Notes under the pieces: generated by a model
The model's input: the letters and a program-made list of their open reading frames with translations, nothing else
What the model was told of the DNA's origin: nothing
Database searches by the model: none
Position numbers and translations under genes: made by a program
Shown: in pieces, positions 1 through 6,786 of the stretch
Position numbering within the stretch: the stretch's first letter is position 1
Layout of the letters: every line of letters begins with the position of its first letter
Assembly (NCBI GenBank): GCA_031373785.1
Contig: JANMNE010000213.1
Span: forward strand, 1 to 14,525
Length of the DNA: 14,525 nucleotides
DNA from: JAENVT01 sp031373785
GTDB lineage: Bacteria > Actinomycetota > Acidimicrobiia > Acidimicrobiales > Ilumatobacteraceae
Reading direction: 5' to 3'

Positions 1-1032
1 CGGATGGTCGCCGGGCTCGAGGATCCCACAGCCGGCGAGATCCGCATCGGCGACCGGTTGGTCAACGATCTTCCCAGTCGCAGCCGCAACATCGCCATGG
101 TCTTCCAGAACTACGCCCTGTACCCGCACATGTCCATCGCCGACAACCTGGCATTCGGCCTGCGGATGCAAGGGCTCGGCAAGAACGATCGCCTTCAACG
201 CGCCCGGGAGGTGGCCGAAATCCTGGCCATCTCCGAGCTCCTCGATCGGCGACCCAAACAGCTCTCCGGTGGCCAACGCCAGCGAGTCGCGATGGGCCGG
301 GCCATCGTGCGTGAGCCCAGCGCATTCTTGATGGACGAGCCGTTGTCCAACCTCGACGCCAGGCTGCGAGTTCAGATGCGCGCCGAGATCGCCCGTATCC
401 AGCGACGCCTTGGTACCACCACGTTGTACGTCACCCATGACCAGATCGAGGCAATGACGATGGCAGATCGCGTCGCGGTCATGAATCGCGGCGTGCTGCA
501 GCAGGTAGCCACGCCGGCTGAGATGTACGACCACCCCGACAACCTGTTCGTCGCCGGATTCATCGGCACACCCGCGATGAATCTCTTCAAGGCCACGATC
601 GTCTCCAACGATTCGAGGTTGGCCCTCCAACTCGGATCTCAAACAATGGACATCGGCGATCGGATTGGGTTGCGCGAATGGGCAGGACGCGAACTCGTCG
701 TCGGAATACGCGCCGAAGACATCGAGGACGCAGCCAAGGCAGGCGCCGTACACGCTGGAGGGCGGTTGCGCGCCGAAGTCGAACTCACCGAGCACCTCGG
801 TAGCGATCTCTTGGTCCACGCCACCATCGACGCAGTAGCCGCATCGTCGCTGCAACTGCGCGACGCGGCCGAGGACGCCCTACCACTCGACAAGTCGTCC
901 GGGAGCGGCCGCCTCGTCGCCCGCTGCAATCCACGATCACATATCGCCGCCGGCGACACCGTCGAGCTGGCGATCGACGTCGGACACATCCACCTATTCA
1001 ATCCTCACGACGGTGCTCGCATCGCCGATTGA
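1..1032 (+). CDS. Sugar ABC transporter ATP-binding protein, MalK/UgpC type, 5'-truncated by the window edge
   Basis: This is the cytoplasmic ATPase that would energise uptake of a sugar or glycerol-phosphate-like solute by a binding-protein-dependent importer. The frame is open from base 1, and the Walker A loop must lie before the window, so the ATG at 4 is internal and not the start. Counting from that Met: the Q-loop (MVFQNYALYPHM) is near residue 35, the ABC signature LSGGQRQR at 87-94, Walker B FLMDEP at 108-113 and the H-loop His at 145 (YVTHDQIEAMTMADR). A long C-terminal extension of about 150 residues fits the TOBE/MOBE regulatory domain of the MalK/UgpC/MsmX branch. The substrate cannot be told, because the permease and binding-protein genes are not in the window. 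It is convergent with the demethylase-like gene downstream. Confidence 0.93.
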   Translation, partial: RMVAGLEDPTAGEIRIGDRLVNDLPSRSRNIAMVFQNYALYPHMSIADNLAFGLRMQGLGKNDRLQRAREVAEILAISELLDRRPKQLSGGQRQRVAMGRAIVREPSAFLMDEPLSNLDARLRVQMRAEIARIQRRLGTTTLYVTHDQIEAMTMADRVAVMNRGVLQQVATPAEMYDHPDNLFVAGFIGTPAMNLFKATIVSNDSRLALQLGSQTMDIGDRIGLREWAGRELVVGIRAEDIEDAAKAGAVHAGGRLRAEVELTEHLGSDLLVHATIDAVAASSLQLRDAAEDALPLDKSSGSGRLVARCNPRSHIAAGDTVELAIDVGHIHLFNPHDGARIAD

Positions 1033-1163
1033 ACACAGCCGGGACTGCAGCGCCCAGGGTTCGACAACTGTTCGGGTTACCCGGGTGTCAGTCTCGTGTG
1101 TGCCGCTGCGAGATCGTCACCGAGGCGGAGATCTGCGACGTGATCGGGCGCGCGGTGCCCTCA

Positions 1164-1192
1164 CCCTCGACGGCCTGAGGTTCCGCCGAGGG
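1164..1192. terminator. Hairpin between convergent genes
   Basis: CCCTCGACGG (1164-1173) pairs with CCGCCGAGGG (1183-1192) over 9 of 10 positions with a 9-nt loop. It lies 47 nt past the stop of the leftward demethylase-like gene and about 130 nt past the ATPase stop, so it could end transcription from both sides. There is no T tract, as is common in high-GC actinobacteria. The rest of 1033-1238 shows no gene. Confidence 0.4.
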
Positions 1193-1238
1193 CGGGCATG
1201 AGACGATGCCAGGGTGGCCGTCTGCACCTGGCACGCGA

Positions 1239-2363
1239 TCAGCGCTGTGAGGCTCCGGGAAATGGCACCTCGGACACGATTGCCTGGCGCTCACCATCGG
1301 GCGTCGCGACCGTGAGTTCAGTGCCTGGAGCGGTGTGCTCGACCGCGAGCATGCCGAGGGCCACGTTGGTCTCGAGTCGGGGCGACCACACCGCGGAGGT
1401 GACGGTGCCGATCGTGGCGCCGACCGCGAACGTCGGCCACGGATCGCGCTGTGCCGGGACGGCCGTTCCTGCGATCATCAACCCGCACACCTTTCGAGTC
1501 ACCCCTGTTGCGGCTTGGCGACGCAGCGCGTCGAGACCGATCGCGTCGATGTCGGCGTCGAGCGAGCAGTAACCCTCGAGGCCGGCCTCCAACGCGGTGT
1601 CGTCGCGTGTGATGTCGGTGCCGTATGTCATCAACCCCGCTTCGATGCGTTCGATCAGGTTGGGGCAGCCAGGCCCGATGCCGTCAGCGTCGCCGGCCGC
1701 CATCAACGCGTCGTAGAGGCGTCCACCGACCTCGGCGTCGTCGACGTAGATCTCGAATCCGCCTTGTGCGCTCCAACCACTGCGGGCAACGAACATCTCA
1801 TGCCCTTCGAAGGCAAGTGGTACGAATCGGAAGAACTTGATCGCCCGGGCCGCATCGCCGAAAACGGCTGCAACGACATCTTCGGACTTCGGGCCCTGAA
1901 CGGCCAGCGGCCAGATGTCGGGCTCGCTGACCTTCACGTCGAGCCCGAGGCTGCGGGCGATGCCGCCGGCCCACAGGACGACGTCGGAGTCGGCGATCGA
2001 GAACCAGAATCGGTCATCGTCGACGCGTAGCACGACGGGATCGTTGATCAACCGCCCGTCGTCGTCGACGATCGGCGCGTACCCGCAGCGCCCGACGCTG
2101 AAGGACCGCAGATCGCGAACGGTGAGTAGTTGGGCCAACCGGGCGGCATCGGGTCCGACGAGTTCGACTTGGCGTTCACAGGCCACGTCCCACACCTGCA
2201 CGGATTGGCGCAGATGCCAGTAGTCCTCCTCGACGCCGCGTAGCCGTGTGGGCAGCAGCATGTGGTTGTACACGGTGTAGGCCTGCACGCCGAACGCCTC
2301 GATGCGACTGGAGAACGGCGTCGAGCGAATGCGGCGGGTGATGGCGAGAATCGGTGCGGTCAT
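1239..2363 (-). CDS. dmdA: DMSP demethylase-like protein (DmdA/GcvT-fold aminomethyltransferase family)
   Basis: DmdA transfers a methyl group from dimethylsulfoniopropionate to tetrahydrofolate, giving methylmercaptopropionate; it belongs to the GcvT fold. The 374-residue product resembles the SAR11 DmdA type, as I remember it, more than glycine-cleavage GcvT. The N-terminal stretch TPFSSRIEAFGVQAYTVYNH (15-34), VQVWDVACERQVE (55-67), NDPVVLRV (107-114), SIADSDVVLW (122-131), the segment around LAVQGPK (153-159), the RSGWSAQGGFEIY block (194-206) and PNLIERIEAGLMTYG (234-248) all follow the DmdA pattern, and the length matches. I chose the ATG at 2363 because it aligns with the start of known DmdA; a GTG at 2384 would add seven residues. 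No clear Shine-Dalgarno is seen. A related betaine or dimethylglycine methyltransferase is the main alternative. It is preceded on the same strand by a DUF1295 remnant only 32 nt away. Confidence 0.72.
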   Translation of the reverse strand: MTAPILAITRRIRSTPFSSRIEAFGVQAYTVYNHMLLPTRLRGVEEDYWHLRQSVQVWDVACERQVELVGPDAARLAQLLTVRDLRSFSVGRCGYAPIVDDDGRLINDPVVLRVDDDRFWFSIADSDVVLWAGGIARSLGLDVKVSEPDIWPLAVQGPKSEDVVAAVFGDAARAIKFFRFVPLAFEGHEMFVARSGWSAQGGFEIYVDDAEVGGRLYDALMAAGDADGIGPGCPNLIERIEAGLMTYGTDITRDDTALEAGLEGYCSLDADIDAIGLDALRRQAATGVTRKVCGLMIAGTAVPAQRDPWPTFAVGATIGTVTSAVWSPRLETNVALGMLAVEHTAPGTELTVATPDGERQAIVSEVPFPGASQR

Positions 2364-2395
2364 GGACCGATCACGATAGGTCACACCGCGGCTGC

Positions 2396-2592
2396 TCAGC
2401 CGCGAAGTCGCCGCGGCACGAACGGGCTGGTGCGCGCCACGTAGGCGTCGTAGCCGGGACGGCGCTTCACCGGTGAGCGCTCCAGCAGGGTCACCCCGGC
2501 ACCCGCCGCAAGAGAACCGTCATGACCAGCGCGCCGACCAGACCGATCGCGCCGATGCCGGTCTCGGCAGCGACGAGAGCGATGCCCCACCA
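2396..2592 (-). pseudogene. 3' remnant of a DUF1295 (steroid 5-alpha-reductase-like) membrane protein, frameshifted
   Basis: Two adjacent minus-strand frames together spell the end of a DUF1295 protein. The first, 2592 to about 2498, reads WWGIALVAAETG, then ALVMTVLLRRVPG and a stop. The second continues VTLLERSPVKRRPGYDAYVA and ends RTSPFVPRRLRG. Restoring one G at the run near 2496-2500 joins them without a gap into the family's typical ending (VPG-VTLLE...RPGY..Y..RTS.F.P). The N-terminal three quarters of the protein, including most membrane helices, are missing; upstream of 2592 the translation is unrelated. The fragment therefore cannot encode a working protein. In mycobacteria a DUF1295 gene (Rv0446c) sits next to sigK, which makes its presence near this sigma/anti-sigma pair notable. 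The frameshift alone could be a sequencing error, but the truncation could not. Confidence 0.72.
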
Positions 2593-2708
2593 CGCGCACG
2601 CACGCTGTCGCTCGTTGCCAAGAGCTTGCTTGCATGGCAGATTTCGCCTCGACTCTGGCCTCGAGCGCAGCGAACTGATCTGAGCAGCCATTCATCGACT
2701 CGATGACG

Positions 2709-2743
2709 CGGTTCGCCCCGGTCGTGACGACCGGGGCGAACCG
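2709..2743 (-). terminator. Strong hairpin terminator after the exported FAS1 gene
   Basis: A perfect 16-bp stem: CGGTTCGCCCCGGTCG (2709-2724), loop TGA, CGACCGGGGCGAACCG (2728-2743). It lies 32 nt past the stop of the leftward FAS1 gene. No T tract follows. It separates the FAS1 unit from the DUF1295 remnant and the demethylase-like gene; 2593-2708 holds nothing else I recognise. Confidence 0.8.
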
Positions 2744-2774
2744 TGTGTGGGGTAGAGATTGAGCTCGTTTGGCG

Positions 2775-3446
2775 TCAGAGGTTGATCGGGCGTAGCACTC
2801 GGTCGATCCCGTGAGCGAAGCCGTTCGTCGCTTCGCCTCCGACATTGGGTGACACGACCCTCGGATCGCGGGCGTCGGGATCGTTGTCGATCAGGCGGAC
2901 GGATCGGTACCAACCGCCGCGCACATCGACTGTCAACGTACCGCCCTGCAACGTTGTCAGCACAGCCCCGTCACTTTGCCGGGCCGTGGCGTAGTCGATA
3001 GCTGAGCCAGCGATGATGTGGTACGTCAGCACAGTCTTCACCGTGTCAAGGCCGAGTCCGGCAACGCCCGCGAAGACCTCCGACTCGCTCCGCAGTCGCT
3101 GCCCGGTGAGGTCTTGCACCAGCTTGCGGAATGCACCGTCGGTCGGCAGGAACACTGTCAGCTTCAGGTCAGGATTCGATGCGGCGGCAACGAGATCTGG
3201 GTACAGCAACACGGCCTGGGTGACGATGTCGAAGTCCTTCGCGTTCTTGTCGAATCCGTTGGCATCATCTCCAGCCGAGTCCGACAGCAGGATTTGAGCC
3301 AGCGTCTGACTCGGCGGCGGGGTGGCTTCGTGGTCTGTCTCGTGCTCGGTCTCACGGTCGTCGCTGTGAGCCGATGCTGGCGAGGCCACGGACAGACCCA
3401 AGCCGAGCGCCCCAAAGGCGGCGAGGGCGGCAATGCTCTTCTTCAT
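2775..3446 (-). CDS. Exported fasciclin (FAS1) domain protein
   Basis: A 223-residue protein with a Sec signal peptide (MKKSIAALAAFGALGLGLSV..., likely cleaved after ASPASA at residue 26). A charged His/Asp/Glu-rich linker (27-45) leads into one FAS1 domain to the C-terminus. FAS1 marks are the LTVFLPTDGAFRKL block, the TVLTYHIIAGSAIDY block and the final NGFAHGIDRVLRPINL. FAS1 domains mediate adhesion or extracellular ligand binding. There is no lipobox cysteine, so the protein should be released or loosely wall-bound. The start at 3446 is supported by GGAGAT six nt upstream; the frame is open further upstream but that part is not signal-like. It is divergent from the FAS1 lipoprotein gene, the same secreted/lipoprotein pairing as mycobacterial MPT70/MPT83, and is likely a target of the sigma factor at 4430. 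Confidence 0.88.
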   Translation of the reverse strand: MKKSIAALAAFGALGLGLSVASPASAHSDDRETEHETDHEATPPPSQTLAQILLSDSAGDDANGFDKNAKDFDIVTQAVLLYPDLVAAASNPDLKLTVFLPTDGAFRKLVQDLTGQRLRSESEVFAGVAGLGLDTVKTVLTYHIIAGSAIDYATARQSDGAVLTTLQGGTLTVDVRGGWYRSVRLIDNDPDARDPRVVSPNVGGEATNGFAHGIDRVLRPINL

Positions 3447-3482
3447 GGTGTATCTCCAATACTTGTAGCGGTGAGGGATTTG

Positions 3483-3496
3483 GAGCTGCGCAGCTC
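3483..3496. promoter_or_regulatory. 14-bp perfect palindrome in the leader of the exported FAS1 gene
   Basis: GAGCTGCGCAGCTC is fully self-complementary and ends 37 nt before the ATG at 3446. It may be an operator or a small RNA hairpin in the 5' leader. No binding protein can be named. Confidence 0.3.
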
Positions 3497-3558
3497 TCGA
3501 ACTAGTACGACGAAGTCCCCACCGTTGGATGCAGCGTTCGAGGGCATGTTGTCTGCGA

Positions 3559-3573
3559 CCTGACCGGAAGGTT
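3559..3573 (-). promoter_or_regulatory. Candidate shared promoter element, FAS1 minus-strand copy
   Basis: On the minus strand this reads AACCTTCCGGTCAGG, matching 13 of 15 bases of AACCATCCGGTCACG at 3662-3676 upstream of the other FAS1 gene. It lies 112 nt before the ATG at 3446. A -35-like element for the neighbouring ECF sigma factor is one reading; an activator site is another. No matching -10 element is convincing. Confidence 0.35.
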
Positions 3574-3661
3574 GCTCGCCAACACCCCCTCTTGGACTTC
3601 GTCATCTTCGTGTTTCTGCTGCATCCAGATCTGCCGCTTTCGGCGTAGTTCATGACGACAC

Positions 3662-3676
3662 AACCATCCGGTCACG
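3662..3676 (+). promoter_or_regulatory. Candidate shared promoter element, FAS1 plus-strand copy
   Basis: AACCATCCGGTCACG lies 43 nt before the ATG at 3720 and contains CCATCC, which I recall as the -35 core reported for mycobacterial SigK. The expected CCGAAT-like -10 at 16-17 nt is absent; a CGAAT occurs at 3701-3705, too far away. The match is suggestive only. Confidence 0.35.
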
Positions 3677-3719
3677 CTTCGGCGTGGCTCACCCCCCCAA
3701 CGAATTTGGAGTACATGTC

Positions 3720-4304
3720 ATGAGAACAACGAAAGCTTCTGCGGCCTTGGTCGCCGCCGGTCTGGCGGCGATTTTGGCGTTGACGGCATGCGGTGACGAC
3801 AAGAAAGACACGGCGGCCGCCGCACCAACCACTACACCAGCAGCAGCCGCTGCAACGACGACGGCTGCGATGGCGGAAAAGCCGAACACGATCGTCGATG
3901 TTGCCGTCGGTGCCGGCAACTTCACGGTCCTCGTCGAGGCCGTCAAGGCTGCCGGCTTGGTCGACACACTGAGCGGACCCGGGCCGTTCACCGTGTTCGC
4001 CCCGACCGATGCTGCGTTTGCCGACGCGCTGAAGACCCTCGGCATCACCAAGGAACAGCTGCTTGCCGACCCGGCCAAGCTGAAAACGATCCTCACCTAT
4101 CACGTTGTTCCCGGCGAGGTGATGGCCGCCGACGTCTTGACCATGGACGGCAAAGACGTGGCAACAGTCGCTGGTCCGACCGTGAAGGTGAAGATCAGCG
4201 GTTCGACCGTGATGATCAACGATGCGACCGTCACCACCGCCGACATCAAGGCCTCGAACGGTGTCATCCACGTGATCGACAAAGTGCTCCTGCCGCCGAG
4301 TTGA
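3720..4304 (+). CDS. Fasciclin (FAS1) domain lipoprotein
   Basis: A 194-residue lipoprotein. The signal sequence ends in the lipobox LTAC, with the acylated Cys at residue 24, so the mature protein is anchored on the outer face of the membrane. An Ala/Thr/Pro low-complexity linker (about 30-53) spaces one FAS1 domain (about 57-194) from the membrane. FAS1 marks are FTVFAPTDAAFADAL, LKTILTYHVVPGEVMAAD and the closing SNGVIHVIDKVLLPPS. The start at 3720 follows TGGAG at 8 nt spacing; an in-frame upstream start would put extra residues before the signal peptide. It is divergent from the exported FAS1 gene and just upstream of the sigma/anti-sigma pair, the usual MPT83-like position in a SigK-type regulon. 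Adhesion or surface ligand binding is the likely role; the exact ligand is unknown. Confidence 0.92.
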   Translation: MRTTKASAALVAAGLAAILALTACGDDKKDTAAAAPTTTPAAAAATTTAAMAEKPNTIVDVAVGAGNFTVLVEAVKAAGLVDTLSGPGPFTVFAPTDAAFADALKTLGITKEQLLADPAKLKTILTYHVVPGEVMAADVLTMDGKDVATVAGPTVKVKISGSTVMINDATVTTADIKASNGVIHVIDKVLLPPS

Positions 4305-4320
4305 TCACCATTGGTTCCCC

Positions 4321-4354
4321 CGCACTGCCGGCCCATACGGGGGCCGGCAGTGCG
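4321..4354 (+). terminator. Perfect 14-bp hairpin after the FAS1 lipoprotein gene
   Basis: CGCACTGCCGGCCC (4321-4334) and GGGCCGGCAGTGCG (4341-4354) are exact complements around a 6-nt loop, starting 16 nt past the FAS1 stop. No T tract. It separates the FAS1 transcript from the sigma-factor gene and rules out translation of the latter from far upstream as its natural start. Confidence 0.82.
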
Positions 4355-4429
4355 CGAGGCGACGGAGCGCTCTCGCCCGCCACTGTCCATCGTCGATACA
4401 GTCGAGGTGTGCCCGACAGCACGGCCAGC

Positions 4430-4981
4430 ATGTATGAACGCAATGAACTGGAGCTTTCGTTTGCCGACGGAGGCGACTCCGCCGTGCGTAGCGCCTACAA
4501 TCGATACGGCTCGCTCGTGTATACGTTCTGCCGACGCACGGTCGGGCATCACGACGCAACCGAAGTCGCTCAGGACGTGTTCGTCGCTGCGTGGCGTTCG
4601 CGGAACTCATACGATCCCAACCGTGGCGGCCTCGGCGGCTGGCTGATTGCGATTGCCCGCAACAAGGCGATCGACCATTTGCGCCGTCAGGGTCGCCAAC
4701 CGCTGATCGACTCAGGCCAAGACAGTGCAGCGATGGCCGGTCTTCGAACAGACGAGGTAGCGATGATCGCCGATCGCATGCTGCTCACAGAAGCTCTCAA
4801 TGAGCTGGCGCCGCGCGCCCGACGGGTTGTCGAGCTTGCATTCTTCCACGACCTGACCCACGAACAGATCGCTGACAAGACTCACCTGCCACTCGGCACG
4901 GTGAAGAGCGACGTGCGACGCAGCCTTCCGACGCTGCAACGCGCACTTGCTGGACGTACGAACCGAGACACCGATGAATGA
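4430..4981 (+). CDS. ECF-type RNA polymerase sigma factor, SigK-like by context
   Basis: A 183-residue sigma-70 family ECF regulator. Region 2 runs from about 17 to 85 (AYNRYGSLVYTFCRR, EVAQDVFVAAWRS, GGWLIAIARNKAIDHLRR). Region 4 is about 117-175 (ELAPRARRVVELAFFHDLTH, then EQIADKTHLPLGTVKSDVRR as the recognition helix-turn-helix). It would direct polymerase to a small regulon, probably including the two FAS1 genes, when released from the membrane anti-sigma factor encoded next. Its stop overlaps the anti-sigma start by 8 nt, implying translational coupling. The start is uncertain: the ATG at 4430 gives the usual ECF length but lacks a clear Shine-Dalgarno; a GTG at 4409 adds seven residues. 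The assignment to the SigK group rests on the RskA-type partner and FAS1 neighbours, not on sequence alone. Confidence 0.9.
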   Translation: MYERNELELSFADGGDSAVRSAYNRYGSLVYTFCRRTVGHHDATEVAQDVFVAAWRSRNSYDPNRGGLGGWLIAIARNKAIDHLRRQGRQPLIDSGQDSAAMAGLRTDEVAMIADRMLLTEALNELAPRARRVVELAFFHDLTHEQIADKTHLPLGTVKSDVRRSLPTLQRALAGRTNRDTDE

Positions 4982-5582
4982 CGACTCACTACCAGAACTC
5001 GACCTTACTGAAATGCAGATGCTGAAAACGATCGCCAGCCGAATGATCGACGAGGACTTTCACCGCGACCAACCCCCGGCAGAGTTGTGGACGGCGATCG
5101 CGACCGCAATGGATCGTCCGGTGAACGAAGTTGTCACGCTGCGACGGCCACATCGTCGAGCGTGGCTCGGTGTCGCGGCCGTCGTGGTCGCAGCCCTGGC
5201 CGTAGGCGGAGGGTTGCTCCGGTCAGCAGGCAGGAGCGACAACGTCGTGGCATCAACAGCCCTGACCAACAAAGGGCTGAGTCCACTCGGTGCACAATCG
5301 TCGGGCAACGCGGAGATCATTCGGCGGGGTAGCTCGTACCGGCTCCACATCGACTTGAGCGGTGTGCCCAACGAACCAGCGAGCTACGTCGAGGTGTGGC
5401 TGATCGATCGTCAGGTCAAGGGCATGATCTCCTTGGGTCCGTTCCACGGCGATGGCGACTACGCCATCCCGACAGGAGTCGACCCGGCCATGTATCCAAT
5501 TGTCGACGTGTCGATCGAGCCGGCCGATGGTGTGCCTACGCACAGCGCGGTCAGCATCGTGCGCGGCCTGGCGGCCTCTTGA
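4974..5582 (+). CDS. RskA-type membrane anti-sigma factor
   Basis: A 202-residue single-pass protein. The cytoplasmic N-terminal part (about 1-62) should bind and hold the sigma factor; it lacks a zinc-finger HxxxCxxC motif. One membrane helix is at about 64-82 (WLGVAAVVVAALAVGGGLL). The outer C-terminal domain (about 110-200) matches the RskA fold: YVEVWLID, MISLGPF, DGDYAIPTGVD, YPIVDVSIEPADG, then HSAVSIVRG. In mycobacteria RskA is cut by regulated proteolysis to free SigK. The ATG at 4974 overlaps the sigma-factor stop (ATGAATGA), so the two are co-translated. Its own stop overlaps a TTG that would start the FAD-oxidoreductase remnant, showing the operon once continued. Confidence 0.88.
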   Translation: MNDDSLPELDLTEMQMLKTIASRMIDEDFHRDQPPAELWTAIATAMDRPVNEVVTLRRPHRRAWLGVAAVVVAALAVGGGLLRSAGRSDNVVASTALTNKGLSPLGAQSSGNAEIIRRGSSYRLHIDLSGVPNEPASYVEVWLIDRQVKGMISLGPFHGDGDYAIPTGVDPAMYPIVDVSIEPADGVPTHSAVSIVRGLAAS

Positions 5583-5713
5583 CGACTCATCGGGCGCTGC
5601 CCGAGCGCGCCGATGTCGTCATCATCGGGGCTGGCCTTGCTGGTCTTGCCGCCGCAAAGGCATCGCACGGAGCCGGGCGTGACGTTGTGATCGGTCGGGC
5701 GCGATTTCGGTAG
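5579..5713 (+). pseudogene. 5' remnant of a FAD-dependent oxidoreductase (amine-oxidase-like)
   Basis: From a TTG overlapping the anti-sigma stop (TTGA) the frame encodes 44 residues: a short lead, then ADVVIIGAGLAGLAAAKA and GAGRDVVI, and a stop at 5711. This is the N-terminal dinucleotide-binding beta-alpha-beta unit (GxGxxG) of flavin amine oxidase or phytoene-desaturase-like enzymes. The Glu that normally ends the second strand (VLEA) is replaced by VIGRA, and nothing recognisable follows. Only about a tenth of the expected length of 400 or more residues remains. The mycobacterial sigK locus carries a FAD oxidoreductase of this kind (Rv0449c), so this looks like the stub of the same gene. 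The TTG start is inferred from the coupling overlap. Confidence 0.62.
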
Positions 5714-5777
5714 GCGGGCTCAACTGGTGGGCGCAACGGGTTCGATTTCGGTTCTCCATCCGCGTGAATGATGACGC

Positions 5778-6737
5778 TCAGTGGGGCGCGAAGCTCCGTT
5801 TGTAGGCTGCCGCGGAAGTCGTCACGAACCGGATGAAGTGTGGTCGCATGGCCGCGGTGCTCCCGAAGCCGCTACGTCGAGCCACCTCCTCCACGGAGAT
5901 CTCGCCTTGCTCGAGGAGCTCGCGCGCAAGCAGGATCCGCTGCCGGATGAGCCACTGGTGGGGCGTGTCGCCAGTAGTCTCTTTGAACCGGCGCGAAAAT
6001 TGCCGAGTGCTGAGGTTGGCGTTGAGGGCCATGGTCTGGAGCGACAGATCCTCTTCCAGGTGGCCGATGATCCACTCGAGCGAGCCGGCGAGCCTGTTCT
6101 CCGGCGTCACGGTCGTCGCAGGTGCGGTGATGAACTGTGCTTGCCCACCATGGCGGTGGGGGGCAACGACGAGCTGGCGCGCAACGAGGTTGGCGACTTG
6201 GGTTCCATGATCCTTGCGCACCATGTGGATGGCCAGGTCGATGGTGGACGCTGATCCGGCGGATGTGAGGATGTCGCCGTTGTCGACGTACAGGACGTCG
6301 TCATCGATGTCAACGGTCGGGAACTTGGATCGGAACCGGTCGGTGGCCTGCCAGTGGGTGGTTGCGCTTCGCCCGTCGAGAAGACCGGCCGCCGCGAGCA
6401 AGAAGGTGCCCGAGCAGAACGACACCAGTCGAACGCCTCGTCGGTGAGCACTTCGCAGCGCGTTGACAAGCGGCTGCGAAACCGCAGCCGTTTCGGACCA
6501 CCCGGCCACGATGATCGTGTTGGCTGTGCGAAACGATGAGAGACCTCTGTCGATCGTCAAGCTCAGTCCGATGTCCAACCGGGTGGGGCCTATCAGCTCG
6601 GTCGCAACCGTGAAGCGATACCACGGGATCTCGATCGGAGGGCGGTGACCGAACACTTCGTAAGCGACAGCGAGATCGAACATGCTCGTGCCGTCACCGA
6701 CGAGCGCCACGACGTGCGGCAGCTTCTTGTCGGCCAT
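5778..6737 (-). CDS. GlxA/FtrA-family transcriptional regulator (DJ-1/PfpI domain plus AraC helix-turn-helix)
   Basis: A 319-residue regulator. The N-terminal DJ-1/PfpI-like domain (about 8-185) has VVALVGDGTSMFDLAVAYEV, the nucleophile-elbow-like SFCSGTFLLAAAGLLDGR (Cys108) and a following ATTHW. The C-terminal AraC domain (about 215-319) has two helix-turn-helix units: LSLQTMALNANLSTRQFSRR with FKETTGDTPHQWLIRQR, and ISVEEVARRSGFGSTAAMRP. The full length is normal for the family. Such proteins usually activate neighbouring catabolic genes in response to a small molecule bound by the N-terminal domain. It is divergent from the acyl-CoA dehydrogenase-like gene with a 106-nt gap holding a palindrome, so control of that gene and of itself is likely. 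Confidence 0.93.
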   Translation of the reverse strand: MADKKLPHVVALVGDGTSMFDLAVAYEVFGHRPPIEIPWYRFTVATELIGPTRLDIGLSLTIDRGLSSFRTANTIIVAGWSETAAVSQPLVNALRSAHRRGVRLVSFCSGTFLLAAAGLLDGRSATTHWQATDRFRSKFPTVDIDDDVLYVDNGDILTSAGSASTIDLAIHMVRKDHGTQVANLVARQLVVAPHRHGGQAQFITAPATTVTPENRLAGSLEWIIGHLEEDLSLQTMALNANLSTRQFSRRFKETTGDTPHQWLIRQRILLARELLEQGEISVEEVARRSGFGSTAAMRPHFIRFVTTSAAAYKRSFAPH

Positions 6738-6786
6738 AGCGCGATTCTCGTGCTACGTGCCGGGTCAGTCAATGGCGAGATTCTTT

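Noticed and set aside
3664..3705. Complete SigK-type promoter (CCATCC with CGAAT)
   Set aside because: The two elements are about 31 nt apart, far beyond the 16-17 nt spacing; only the upstream element is reported, as a weak candidate.
3672..4271. 199-codon minus-strand frame over the FAS1 lipoprotein gene
   Set aside because: His/Gly/Arg-rich mirror of a clear FAS1 coding sequence with lipobox and Shine-Dalgarno; typical of high-GC antisense frames.
4301..4429. Sigma-factor start at the ATG overlapping the FAS1 stop region
   Set aside because: The segment contains a perfect 14-bp terminator hairpin and non-family residues; the sigma-like sequence begins near 4430.
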